Part shown: piece by piece, positions 51,466-59,663 of the stretch
How the letters are laid out: the number at the start of each line of letters is the position of its first letter
Position numbering within the stretch: position 1 is the first letter of the stretch
From: Atopomonas sediminilitoris
GTDB taxonomy: Bacteria > Pseudomonadota > Gammaproteobacteria > Pseudomonadales > Pseudomonadaceae
Direction: 5' to 3'
Assembly: GCF_022601735.1 (NCBI RefSeq)
Contig: NZ_JAKUMM010000007.1
Coordinates: 62,001-126,000, forward strand
Length of the DNA: 64,000 nucleotides
Notes under the pieces: generated by a model
Told to the model about the DNA's origin: nothing
Database searches by the model: none
Seen by the model: only the letters and a program-made list of their open reading frames with translations
Position numbers and translations under genes: made by a program

Positions 51466-52581
51466 TTATTCCTCCGCTACGACAGACAGCGGGCGGTTGG
51501 CACGATCAACCGGCTTAACTTTTTGCCCGTCACGCAGCAGTTGAACGCCAGCGGCGACGACAAAGTCAGCGGCGCTTAAACCTTCCAACACTGGCACTTG
51601 GCGCTCACCAAATATGCCGACGCGCACCGCCGTCTTCTTCACCGTCGACGTCGCTTGATCCAGCACATAAACGAAAGCGGCACCGTCTTCAGCGCTCACC
51701 GCCGATAACGGCACGCCAATGCTCGCGTCATCGCCAACCAAAAAGTACACCCGCGCGCTCTGGCCTAATTCAACCGGCACCTTGTTATCAAGAAAAGCCA
51801 CTCGCGCGGCGTAAGTGCGCGTGACCGGGTCTGCCGCCGGGGCCAACTCGCGCAGTTTGCCGATAAAGCGCACGCCGGGTTTAGTCCACAGTTCTACGCC
51901 CACTTCTTGGCCTAGCTTGAACGCTTCAATACCTTGTTCGGGCAGGTTAATCGCCACCTCACGTTCGCCATCGGTGGCTAGGGTGAACACCGTCTGACCG
52001 GCATTGACCACCTGACCCGACTCAACCAAGCGGCGCGCAATCACACCGTCGCTGCCGGCACGCAGCACGGCGTAATCACTCTGATTTTTGGCCACATCCA
52101 GCTCGGCGCGCATTTGCTTGGCGCGAGCGGCGGCGGCTTTATAGATGTTTTCAGCGTTCTCAAACTGCGAACGGCTGACTAACTGACGCGACACCAGCTT
52201 GCCGTAACGATCGCGCTCGGAGCGCGCCAAGTTTAAGTCAGCCTCGGCGGCCGCCAGTTGCGCCTGCGCGGCCTGCAAGCGCAGGCTGACGTCTTCGGCG
52301 TTCAACTCGGCCAGCGGTTGATCTTTCTTAACCCGCTCACCGACTTCGACCAAACGACGCGCCACTTTGCCGGCAATGCGGAAGGCCAGCTCAGGCTCAT
52401 AACGCGCGCGCACTTCACCGGGATAGGTTTCCTGCACGCCACCCACCGGCTCAGGCTGCACAAACATGGCAGGGCGCACGGCTTTCTCGACCGGCTCTTG
52501 CTGACCACAGGCCGCCAGCAAAGCCCCTAGGCTAACCAGCAGCGTGAGTTTTGCGAGGGGCTGTAACATGGGCTTCAACAT
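51466..52581 (-). CDS. RND efflux periplasmic adaptor lipoprotein
   Basis: The 371-residue membrane-fusion protein has a lipoprotein signal (lipobox LAAC). A beta-barrel/lipoyl region follows (ELAFRIAGKVARRLVEVGERVKKDQPLAELN), then a coiled-coil hairpin (LQAAQAQLAAAEADLNLARSERDRY in outline). The second lipoyl half is YAVLRAGSDGVIARRLVESGQVVNAGQTVF. It bridges the permease to the outer-membrane channel. First gene of the adaptor-permease operon, divergent from a TetR regulator that probably represses it. Confidence 0.94.
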   Translation of the reverse strand: MLKPMLQPLAKLTLLVSLGALLAACGQQEPVEKAVRPAMFVQPEPVGGVQETYPGEVRARYEPELAFRIAGKVARRLVEVGERVKKDQPLAELNAEDVSLRLQAAQAQLAAAEADLNLARSERDRYGKLVSRQLVSRSQFENAENIYKAAAARAKQMRAELDVAKNQSDYAVLRAGSDGVIARRLVESGQVVNAGQTVFTLATDGEREVAINLPEQGIEAFKLGQEVGVELWTKPGVRFIGKLRELAPAADPVTRTYAARVAFLDNKVPVELGQSARVYFLVGDDASIGVPLSAVSAEDGAAFVYVLDQATSTVKKTAVRVGIFGERQVPVLEGLSAADFVVAAGVQLLRDGQKVKPVDRANRPLSVVAEE

Positions 52582-52631
52582 AAGTTCGGCTTCCCACCAA
52601 TCTATCGATACCCCAGCGCACTGGGATTATT

Positions 52632-52647
52632 TATACTGACGAGTATA
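52632..52647. promoter_or_regulatory. Candidate TetR operator between the efflux operon and its regulator
   Basis: TATACT (52632-52637) and AGTATA (52642-52647) form a perfect inverted repeat with a GACG spacer. It sits in the middle of the 106-bp divergent promoter region, where a TetR-type repressor is expected to bind and block both promoters. Confidence 0.62.
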
Positions 52648-52687
52648 CTAAGATTACGAAACTTATCAGTCCAGTATTAAAAAGCGC

Positions 52688-53323
52688 ATGAGCATGACAA
52701 AAAAGCCACGTCAGAAGCCAGGACGGCCAAAAGATCTTGAGAAGAAGCAAGCCGTATTGGACGCGGCCAAATCGCTATTTCTCAGCCAAGGCTACGATGC
52801 CACCAGTATGGACGCTATTGCGCAAGCGGCCGGGGTTTCTAAGCTCACGCTGTACAGTCACTTCAGTGATAAAGACAACTTGTTCAGCCAGTCGGTGCGC
52901 TCGCACTGCGAAGCACAAATGCCGTCGGAGTTGTTTCGCCTCAAGCCCGATCAAGATATCGCCGAGCAGCTTGGCAGCATCGCCAAGGCCCTGGTCGCCC
53001 TCATCTACGATCCGGAAGCCGTTGCCCTGCACCGCTTAATCATTGCCGCGTCACAAAAAGACAACCGCCTTGCCCATCTGTTTTTTGATGCCGGCCCCAA
53101 GCGCATGCTGGGTGAGCTAAACAGCCTGCTGCGCGCTGCCTGCGACGCCGGTTATTTGGTGATCCCCGATACCGAGCAAGCTGCGGATGAGTTTTTTTGC
53201 TTGGTGAAAGGTTTGCGGCACATGCGCATTCTCACCGGTTGCAGCGAAGTCCCTGCCTCGCTGCACGAACTGACTCACCTTGAGAGTGCTCTGGCGTTAT
53301 TTCTCAAGGCCTATCGCGCCTAA
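52688..53323 (+). CDS. TetR/AcrR family transcriptional regulator
   Basis: The 211-residue protein has a basic N-terminal arm (TKKPRQKPGRPKDLEKK) and a TetR helix-turn-helix (AAKSLFLSQGYDATSMDAIAQ, then AGVSKLTLYSHFSDKDNLF). A C-terminal ligand domain of the AefR-like kind follows (LVALIYDPEAVALHRLIIAA). It should repress the divergent RND operon until an effector binds. A second ATG six bases in (52694) is an alternative start. An unusually long terminator hairpin follows. Confidence 0.94.
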   Translation: MSMTKKPRQKPGRPKDLEKKQAVLDAAKSLFLSQGYDATSMDAIAQAAGVSKLTLYSHFSDKDNLFSQSVRSHCEAQMPSELFRLKPDQDIAEQLGSIAKALVALIYDPEAVALHRLIIAASQKDNRLAHLFFDAGPKRMLGELNSLLRAACDAGYLVIPDTEQAADEFFCLVKGLRHMRILTGCSEVPASLHELTHLESALALFLKAYRA

Positions 53324-53348
53324 CACCCATCGTTTAACGCATCGCTGT

Positions 53349-53390
53349 TTAACGTAACAAAGCCGCTTAAAGGCGGCTTTGTTACGTTAA
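53349..53390. terminator. Long bidirectional terminator
   Basis: An 18-bp perfect stem pairs 53349-53366 with 53373-53390 (core AACAAAGCCGC / GCGGCTTTGTT) around TTAAAG. It lies between the convergent TetR and CoA-transferase genes. Confidence 0.85.
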
Positions 53391-53408
53391 GGCACCCTCA
53401 AAAGGCGT

Positions 53409-54596
53409 CTAACCGAACACTTTCGCCTGCTGCAAAGCGGTGATTTGCGCCGTTGAAAGCCCCAGCTCGCCAAGCACCTCTTGGCTATGCGCGCCGACGT
53501 TGACCCCGGCAAACCGCGCCGCTGGTAACGGTTCGGCAAAACGGATAGGGCAAGCCACTTGCGCTTGCGCCCCTTGCGCCTCTTGCGCCAAAGGCACTGA
53601 CTGCACCAAACCGCGCGCCTTGATCTGTGGATGCTCGCAAGCCTCGGCCAGACTCAGCACCGGCTCTACACAGGCATCTATTTCGGCAAACACGCGCTGC
53701 CAGTGTGCGCCGTCTTGCTCAGCAAAGGCTTGAGCCAAGGCAATTTTAAGCTGCTGTTGCACCTCCGGCCGCTGATCCAAGCCTTGCTTGGCCAGCTCGG
53801 GCTTACCGAGGGCCGCGCACAACGGCTGCATAAACTGTGGCTCTAAGCTGCCCACGGCAAACCACTGACCGTCGCGGGCTTGGTAATAGTCGTAAAAGCT
53901 GCCGCCGTTTAACGCATGGCTTTCACGCGCAGGCTCGACGCCGGCCGCCAAGTAACCGGCGGCGCTCATGGCATTCAAACTAAAGGCGCAGTCGGTCATG
54001 CTGATATCGACAAAATCGCCTTGGCCCGTCGCTTGTCGCTTAATCACGGCCGCCAAAATGCCAACCACGCCGTGCAGCGAGCCGCCGGCCACATCCGCCA
54101 CCTGCAACCCCAACGGTAACGGCCCTTGCTCGGCGCGGCCGGTATAACTACTGCTGCCAGACAAAGCGAGATAGTTAATGTCATGCCCTGCACGATCTTT
54201 ATACGGCCCGGTTTGCCCGTAGCCGGTGATGGCGCAGTAGATCAGCTGCGGATTGACCACCTTGAGGGCGGCATAACCGACGCCCAACTTATCCATCACA
54301 CCGGGGCGAAATTGATCCAGCACGATGTCGTAGTCTTGCACCAACCGTTTGACCAACTCGATCGCCTCGGGCTTTTTTAGGTCCAGCGCCAGTGAGCGTT
54401 TATTCCGATTCAGATAGGCATGACTGGCAGAAATCCCGCGATCATGTGGCGGCAACAGGCGCAGCAAATCCATGCGCGTGGGCGACTCAATACGCAGCAC
54501 CTCAGCGCCCATATCGGCCAACATCATCGAGGCAAACGGCCCCGGTAGCAGGGTCGAGAAATCCAGTACTTTTAATCCTGCAAGCGGTGCACTCAT
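53409..54596 (-). CDS. CaiB/BaiF family CoA transferase, alpha-methylacyl-CoA racemase-like
   Basis: The 395-residue protein has the family III opening LAGLKVLDFSTLLPGPFASMMLADMGAEVLRIE in outline. The motif AGHDINYLALSG matches the catalytic His region of alpha-methylacyl-CoA racemases, which epimerise 2-methyl-branched acyl-CoAs; a CoA transferase role is the alternative. The start at 54596 overlaps the stop of the upstream acyl-CoA synthetase gene (ATGA) and has a GGGAG Shine-Dalgarno. The frame extends 39 bp upstream without support. The pair suggests activation and isomerisation of a branched or unusual fatty acid. Confidence 0.88.
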   Translation of the reverse strand: MSAPLAGLKVLDFSTLLPGPFASMMLADMGAEVLRIESPTRMDLLRLLPPHDRGISASHAYLNRNKRSLALDLKKPEAIELVKRLVQDYDIVLDQFRPGVMDKLGVGYAALKVVNPQLIYCAITGYGQTGPYKDRAGHDINYLALSGSSSYTGRAEQGPLPLGLQVADVAGGSLHGVVGILAAVIKRQATGQGDFVDISMTDCAFSLNAMSAAGYLAAGVEPARESHALNGGSFYDYYQARDGQWFAVGSLEPQFMQPLCAALGKPELAKQGLDQRPEVQQQLKIALAQAFAEQDGAHWQRVFAEIDACVEPVLSLAEACEHPQIKARGLVQSVPLAQEAQGAQAQVACPIRFAEPLPAARFAGVNVGAHSQEVLGELGLSTAQITALQQAKVFG

Positions 54597-56263
54597 GCCG
54601 GCTCTCCCATGCGTTGTGTGTGTTTGGCCTGCCAAAGTACCGGCTGCTCAGGCTTTAGCTCAGCGAGCGATTCGGCAAACAGGCTTTCCAGATGATTACG
54701 GCGAATTTTCAAGGTTGGCGTCATGCAACCGTTGTCGATCGTCCACGGTTGACTCACCACATAAACAAATCGTACCCGTTCATGCGCCAGCAACTGACGA
54801 TTCGCATGCGCTAAATGCTCGCCCAAGCGCTGCTCAATCTCTGCCTGCGATAGTTCAGCACTGACCGGCGACAGCTCCAGCAACGCGACAGGTTGATCCA
54901 TACCGCTGCCCAGCACACACACTTGTTCGACCAGCTCGCAGGCGGCAAACCACCCCTCAATGGGCGCAGGGGCCACATATTTGCCTTTGCTGGTTTTGAA
55001 GATGTCTTTAACCCGACCGGTGATTTTCAAGTAGCCGTCACTATCGAGCTCACCCTTATCGCCGGTGTGCAGCCAGCCATCGATAAGGGTTTCGGCGGTT
55101 TTTTCCGGCTCAAGGTAATAGCCCTGCATGAGCGAGCGACTGCGGAACAAAATCTCGCCAGCCTCGCTGATGCGCACTTCATTATTGGGCATGGCCTTCC
55201 CCACCGTGCCATGGCGAATATGCCCCGGCAGATTAAAGCAGCCATAGGCCATGTTCTCACTCATGCCGTAGCCCTCATTAAGGTGCAGACCTAAACGGGC
55301 GTACCACTCAAGCAAGCTCCGCGAGATCGGCGCTGCGCCGGTGACCATAATGCGCGCTGCATTCAAGCCCAGCGCCAAGCGAATCTTGCGCGCCACTAAA
55401 CGCTTAATCAGTGGCAACTTAAGCAATCTATCCAACTTAGCGGGCGGCATTTTTTCCAGCACACCCTGTTGAAAGCGCGTCCAGAGGCGCGGCACGGAGA
55501 AAAACACCGTGGGCTGCACGGCACGCAAATTATCGGCAAAGGTCTCCAACGACTCAGCAAAGCTCACCGGCGCGCCACTGTAGAGACTGTTCATTTCCAC
55601 CATAAAGCGCTCAGCCACGTGACTTAACGGCAGATATGAGAAAAAACGGTCATCGCCCGTGATCTGCATATGCGCCACCGCTTGCGTTGCAGCAAACGCC
55701 ATGGTGCGTGGACTGTGCATTACCCCCTTCGGACTGCCTGTGGTACCCGAGGTATACACAATGGTGGCCAACGCCTCCGCTTGCTGCACGTGCAGCTGTT
55801 CCAGCGGCAACGGCGCATGTGCCTGCAGGGCACTCCAGCTGTGCGCGCAGGGTAAATCATGCTGGATAAAGCCAAGGCGCAGTACCGACTCAGGAATACC
55901 TTGCTCAATGCCTGGCTGCTCATCCAAGCGCCCCACAAAGAGCGCTTTGCACTGCGCGTGCGCCAACACATACCGCAAACCATCGGCTGATTGTGCCGGA
56001 TACAAGGGCACACTGACCAAACCCGCCATCATCACGGCCAAATCGCTTATAAACCACTCGGCACAGTTTTTACCCCAAATCGCGACCCGATCACCCGGCG
56101 CGCAACCGAGCGCTAGCAACCCCGCCGCTACACGCCGAGCTTGCTGATCTACCTCAGCCCAAGTGAGTTCGTGCCACGCGCTGCCGTGCGCTTGGCGCAA
56201 CCACGTTCGCTCTGGGTGTTGGGTAACTTGCTGGCGAAACTTCGCCAGGGGTAAGGTTTCCAT
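54593..56263 (-). CDS. AMP-binding long-chain acyl-CoA synthetase
   Basis: The 556-residue adenylate-forming enzyme contains the P-loop-like motif VYTSGTTGSPKGVMHS, the second core motif NEGYGMSEN, and the A8-region WLHTGDKGELDSDGYLKITGRVKDIFKTSKGKYVAPAPIE in outline. The KDIFKTSKGKYVAP variant is typical of long-chain fatty acyl-CoA synthetases. It would convert a fatty acid to its acyl-CoA at the membrane. First gene of the two-gene operon with the racemase-like protein; divergent from an AraC regulator gene. Confidence 0.92.
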   Translation of the reverse strand: METLPLAKFRQQVTQHPERTWLRQAHGSAWHELTWAEVDQQARRVAAGLLALGCAPGDRVAIWGKNCAEWFISDLAVMMAGLVSVPLYPAQSADGLRYVLAHAQCKALFVGRLDEQPGIEQGIPESVLRLGFIQHDLPCAHSWSALQAHAPLPLEQLHVQQAEALATIVYTSGTTGSPKGVMHSPRTMAFAATQAVAHMQITGDDRFFSYLPLSHVAERFMVEMNSLYSGAPVSFAESLETFADNLRAVQPTVFFSVPRLWTRFQQGVLEKMPPAKLDRLLKLPLIKRLVARKIRLALGLNAARIMVTGAAPISRSLLEWYARLGLHLNEGYGMSENMAYGCFNLPGHIRHGTVGKAMPNNEVRISEAGEILFRSRSLMQGYYLEPEKTAETLIDGWLHTGDKGELDSDGYLKITGRVKDIFKTSKGKYVAPAPIEGWFAACELVEQVCVLGSGMDQPVALLELSPVSAELSQAEIEQRLGEHLAHANRQLLAHERVRFVYVVSQPWTIDNGCMTPTLKIRRNHLESLFAESLAELKPEQPVLWQAKHTQRMGEPA

Positions 56264-56373
56264 ACGGTGCCCGCCTGCGTTGCTGTGTTGTTTTTGTTCT
56301 AATGGGTTTCACGCTAAAAACACCCTGAGCCGGCCTTGCAATGTTTGAAAGGCCCGCGCTTAGGTCCATGACG

Positions 56374-56387
56374 TGAATCGTGATTCA
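56374..56387. promoter_or_regulatory. Palindrome in the acyl-CoA synthetase / AraC regulator intergenic region
   Basis: TGAATC-GT-GATTCA is a perfect 14-bp palindrome about 110 bp from the synthetase start. It is a candidate operator for a dimeric regulator. No protein can be assigned from sequence alone. Confidence 0.42.
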
Positions 56388-56436
56388 GACTATGAAGCCC
56401 ACGCCGTCGGCTCAATGACAGCAACGCTCAACCCCA

Positions 56437-56453
56437 TTGACCCAATCGGTCAA
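56437..56453. promoter_or_regulatory. Second palindrome, next to the AraC regulator start
   Basis: TTGACC-N5-GGTCAA is a perfect inverted repeat ending 14 bp before the regulator's ATG, in a position suited to autoregulation. It is distinct in sequence from the other palindrome in this interval. Confidence 0.45.
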
Positions 56454-56467
56454 CCACGAGATTCGTT

Positions 56468-57466
56468 ATGCCTGAAGCTACTGTGCCACTGCATTTTGTT
56501 CGCGCCGCCTTACGTGGCGCCGAACGTCGTGGTGTCGACAGCCATAGCCTGTTGCAACGCGCCGGCATTCGCCCGGCGCTGTTGAATGATGAGCGCTCAC
56601 GCATTGCGCCCAAGCCCTACACGCGCTTGATTCAACTGCTGTGGGAGGTACTGGACGACGAATACATGGGCTTTGGCCAAAGCCTTAGTAAGCGCGGCAC
56701 CTTTGGCATGATGTGTTTGACCATCATCCACTGCCGCACGTTAGAGCGTGCCCTGCTACGCGGCAGCCGCTTCTACGCGCTGTTCCCAGAAGCACCGCGC
56801 ATCAGCTTACGGCTTGAGGGCGAGTTGGCGTACTTAAGCTACGAAGACACTGGCCACTTCGATCCCGATCACTTTCTCTGCGAATCCCTTCTGGTGATCT
56901 GGCACCGTTTGGGCAGCTGGTTGATTGGCCAACGTATTCCCTTACAAGCGGCGCACTTTGCCTATCCAAAGCCTGCGCACGGCGATGAATATCGCCTGCT
57001 GTTCCCCTGCCCCACTCATTTTGACCAAACCCACACCAGCTTGGTGTTTCACCGCCGTTATCTCGACATGCCGCTGCTACAAGACGAGCGCACGCTGAAG
57101 GAGTTTCTCAAACACTCGCCCGCAGACTTGCTGTCGCGCCCCGATGACGGTAGTAGCCTTCACGGCAAACTCCGGCGCTTACTGGGCCGCGACTGCCGCC
57201 ATTGGCCCGACCTTGAACAAGCCGCCGAGCAGCTGCACATGAGCCCGCAAACCTTGCGCCGCCATCTGCGCGAAGAAGGCGCCAGCTTTCAGGAACTCAA
57301 AGACCAATTACGCCGCGACCTAGCCATCTACCTGCTGGAGCGCGCCGAACTCAGCCTGCAAGACATCAGCGCGCAATTGGGCTTTTCTGAACCCTCGGCC
57401 TTTCATCGCGCCTTCAAAAAATGGACCGGACAAACCCCCGGCACCTACCGCGACAGCGAGCATTAA
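56468..57466 (+). CDS. AraC family transcriptional regulator
   Basis: The 332-residue protein has an N-terminal AraC-type ligand domain (PF12625-like; GFGQSLSKRGTFGMMC and a later CESLLVIWHRLGSWLIG). The C-terminal double helix-turn-helix contains AAEQLHMSPQTLRRHLREEGASFQELK and ISAQLGFSEPSAFHRAFKKWTGQTPG in outline. This OruR/ArgR-like subgroup often controls lipid, sterol or amine catabolism from a neighbouring gene. The divergent acyl-CoA synthetase operon is the likely target. Glycerate kinase follows 2 bp after its stop. Confidence 0.92.
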   Translation: MPEATVPLHFVRAALRGAERRGVDSHSLLQRAGIRPALLNDERSRIAPKPYTRLIQLLWEVLDDEYMGFGQSLSKRGTFGMMCLTIIHCRTLERALLRGSRFYALFPEAPRISLRLEGELAYLSYEDTGHFDPDHFLCESLLVIWHRLGSWLIGQRIPLQAAHFAYPKPAHGDEYRLLFPCPTHFDQTHTSLVFHRRYLDMPLLQDERTLKEFLKHSPADLLSRPDDGSSLHGKLRRLLGRDCRHWPDLEQAAEQLHMSPQTLRRHLREEGASFQELKDQLRRDLAIYLLERAELSLQDISAQLGFSEPSAFHRAFKKWTGQTPGTYRDSEH

Positions 57467-57468
57467 GC

Positions 57469-58656
57469 ATGCGCGTATTGATCGCACCGGACGCCTTCAA
57501 AGACAGCCTAAGTGCGGAGCAAGCAGCCCAAGCGATTGCCGAAGGCTGGCAGAGAGCCAGGCCTTGCGACCCACTCATCTTGCAGCCGATGGCCGACGGT
57601 GGCGAAGGCAGCCTTGAGGTATTGCTCAGCGCCTGCGGCGGCACCCGCTTACAGCACCGCGTCTGCGGGCCGCTCGGCGAGCCGGTGATGGCGCAGTGGG
57701 CGCTACTCAACGATGGCTGCGCGGTGATTGAACTGGCCCAAGCCAGTGGTATTCAGCACTTAAGCCAAGCACAGCGCGATGCATTGCACACGACCAGCTT
57801 TGGCACCGGCGAGCTGATCGCCCAGGCTTTAAACCACGGCGCCCGTTCGCTCTTGATGACCTTAGGGGGCAGCGCCTGCAACGATGGCGGCGCTGGGCTG
57901 TTGCAAGCACTCGGCGCTCGGCTACTCGATCACAACGGCGCCGAGCTGCCCCGCGGCGGTGCGGCATTAAGCGCACTGGCCAGCATTGATCTCGCGGCGG
58001 TGCCGGCAACGCTACGACACATCCCGATCCACCTCGCGTGTGATGTCGATAACCCCTTGTGTGGGCCGCGCGGTGCCAGCACGGTCTTCGGTCCACAAAA
58101 AGGCGCCAGCCCTGCGCAAGTTCAACAGCTGGAACAAGCACTGAGTCAATTTGCCCACGTGCTCAGCCACGCTTGCGGGCGTGATCTGCGTGACCACCCC
58201 GGTGCCGGCGCGGCAGGGGACAGCGCTTTTGCCTTGCTCAGCCTTTGCCCGCAAGCCAAGTTAAGCCCAGGCTTGAACCTGATTGCCGAGCGCGTTGGCT
58301 TTGCCCAGCACTTGCGTCAGTGTGACCTGCTCATCACCGGCGAAGGTCGCTTAGACGGACAAAGTTTGGCCGGCAAAACGCCGGTCGCGCTAGCACGCCT
58401 TGCGCAAGCGCAGAACATCCCCTGCATTGCGTTGTGCGGTAGCGTGGATGATGCGCAGAACGCGCTGGGCAACCACGGCATCAGCGCCGCTTTTAGCCTG
58501 TGCCAGCAGCCGCTGACCTTGGCGCAGGCGATTGCCAAGGCCGCACCGCTGCTCAGCCAACTCGCCAGCCAAGTGGCGCAGGTGTATTCCCTTCACACCA
58601 CGCCCAAGCGATCAAACACCTGCAAAAACACCTCAGGCTCTGGGCGCACTCGGTAG
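57469..58656 (+). CDS. Glycerate kinase
   Basis: The 395-residue enzyme (GarK/GlxK family) phosphorylates D-glycerate, feeding it into glycolysis. Clear features are the N-terminal VLIAPDAFKDSLSA, the block QPMADGGEGSLEVLL, the nucleotide region LMTLGGSACNDGGAGLLQALGA, and GPQKGASPAQV and ITGEGRLDGQS. ATG 57469 begins at the family start. E. coli GarK has 381 residues; here the last ~14 residues (TPKRSNTCKNTSGSGRTR-like) are read through the end of the convergent redoxin gene, a 64-bp antisense overlap suggesting loss of an earlier stop. Confidence 0.93.
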   Translation: MRVLIAPDAFKDSLSAEQAAQAIAEGWQRARPCDPLILQPMADGGEGSLEVLLSACGGTRLQHRVCGPLGEPVMAQWALLNDGCAVIELAQASGIQHLSQAQRDALHTTSFGTGELIAQALNHGARSLLMTLGGSACNDGGAGLLQALGARLLDHNGAELPRGGAALSALASIDLAAVPATLRHIPIHLACDVDNPLCGPRGASTVFGPQKGASPAQVQQLEQALSQFAHVLSHACGRDLRDHPGAGAAGDSAFALLSLCPQAKLSPGLNLIAERVGFAQHLRQCDLLITGEGRLDGQSLAGKTPVALARLAQAQNIPCIALCGSVDDAQNALGNHGISAAFSLCQQPLTLAQAIAKAAPLLSQLASQVAQVYSLHTTPKRSNTCKNTSGSGRTR

Positions 58657-59423
58657 TTATCGGTTAAGTCGAGATAGCGCACCACGCCCGCCGCATCGGT
58701 AATGATCACCGTCGGCAGCACCGTATCGCTGTCATAACCCAAGGCCTCTAAACCAGCGGGCGTACCGGCTTGGGCAAAAATATCCAACTGTTTGGCTGCC
58801 GCGCCGCCTTCATCCAGCAAAAACTGCATGGGAGCCTCAAAGCGGGCCGCCAGCTGCGCCGTGTGCGCTTGTGCTTGCGGGCTAATCAGCCGCACCTTGA
58901 CCCCGCGCCGTTCTAGCTCACGGTATTGCGCAGCCACTTCTTGGATTTGCGCCATGCACAAGGGGCACCAATTACCGCGAAAGAACAGCAGCAAGTTGGC
59001 CTGCCCTTGCCAATCGGCACTGCTGATCAGCGACCCATCCACTGTGCGCAGCGAAAACGCCGGCAACGCTCGGCCAACCACCAGATGAGCATTATCCCCA
59101 CGCCCTAACCATGAATACCAAAAAACGTAACCCGCCCACCCCAACAGCGCACCCACACTGACCAGTAACGGCGGCCACACGGGCAGCGCCAAGGCACTCA
59201 ACACCACCCCTGCACCAATCGCCAACCAGTACCCCGGCAACAGCGCCGAAGTCCGCGCCGTTGGCTGCAAAAATAAACGCAGGAAAAAAACCAGACCCGA
59301 AGCGCACGTCAGCGCGGCCCCCAGCCAAGCTAAACCGCCGCTGAGCGACCACTGCCAGCCACTGAACAACAGCGCGAGTGGCAACACGCTCAAATACGCA
59401 GAAATATACAAACGCTTTAACAC
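58593..59423 (-). CDS. Membrane-anchored redoxin (AhpC/TSA-type) protein
   Basis: The 276-residue protein has about four N-terminal hydrophobic segments (residues 5-110). A redoxin domain follows, starting VGRALPAFSLRTVDGSLIS with a CxxC active site, NWCPLC, in FFRGNWCPLCMAQ. The domain resembles peroxiredoxin-like proteins that reduce peroxides or shuffle disulfides. Membrane anchoring would place it on one face of the inner membrane; which face is not clear. Its 3' end overlaps the convergent glycerate kinase gene by 64 bp, which is unusual. Confidence 0.82.
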   Translation of the reverse strand: MLKRLYISAYLSVLPLALLFSGWQWSLSGGLAWLGAALTCASGLVFFLRLFLQPTARTSALLPGYWLAIGAGVVLSALALPVWPPLLVSVGALLGWAGYVFWYSWLGRGDNAHLVVGRALPAFSLRTVDGSLISSADWQGQANLLLFFRGNWCPLCMAQIQEVAAQYRELERRGVKVRLISPQAQAHTAQLAARFEAPMQFLLDEGGAAAKQLDIFAQAGTPAGLEALGYDSDTVLPTVIITDAAGVVRYLDLTDNYRVRPEPEVFLQVFDRLGVV

Positions 59424-59581
59424 AGACCCGACTCCTTAAGCGTCATGCGCTTAGCGCAGACTCATACACAACCAACAATAATTTGATTGTTATCGAACTA
59501 TAAAAACAAAGCAGCCCACCTTAAGCACGGAACACCGCCTACCCAACGGTTAAACGCCTCATCTGACATTTCGTTACATTA

Positions 59582-59621
59582 AGCTAGGAATTTCTGCGCT
59601 ATGTTCAGTGTCGTCCTAGCT
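59582..59621 (+). repeat. Inverted repeat in the GMC oxidoreductase leader
   Basis: AGCTAGGA (59582-59589) and TCCTAGCT (59614-59621) are inverted 8-bp copies 24 nt apart, 43 bp before the start codon. This could be a pair of operator half-sites or a leader hairpin. The rest of 59424-59663 holds no gene but has small AT-rich inverted repeats (TAAGCG/CGCTTA at 59437-59453). Confidence 0.4.
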
Positions 59622-59663
59622 CACAGTGCAACTCATAACGCATAACAACAATCGGAGGGGAAC

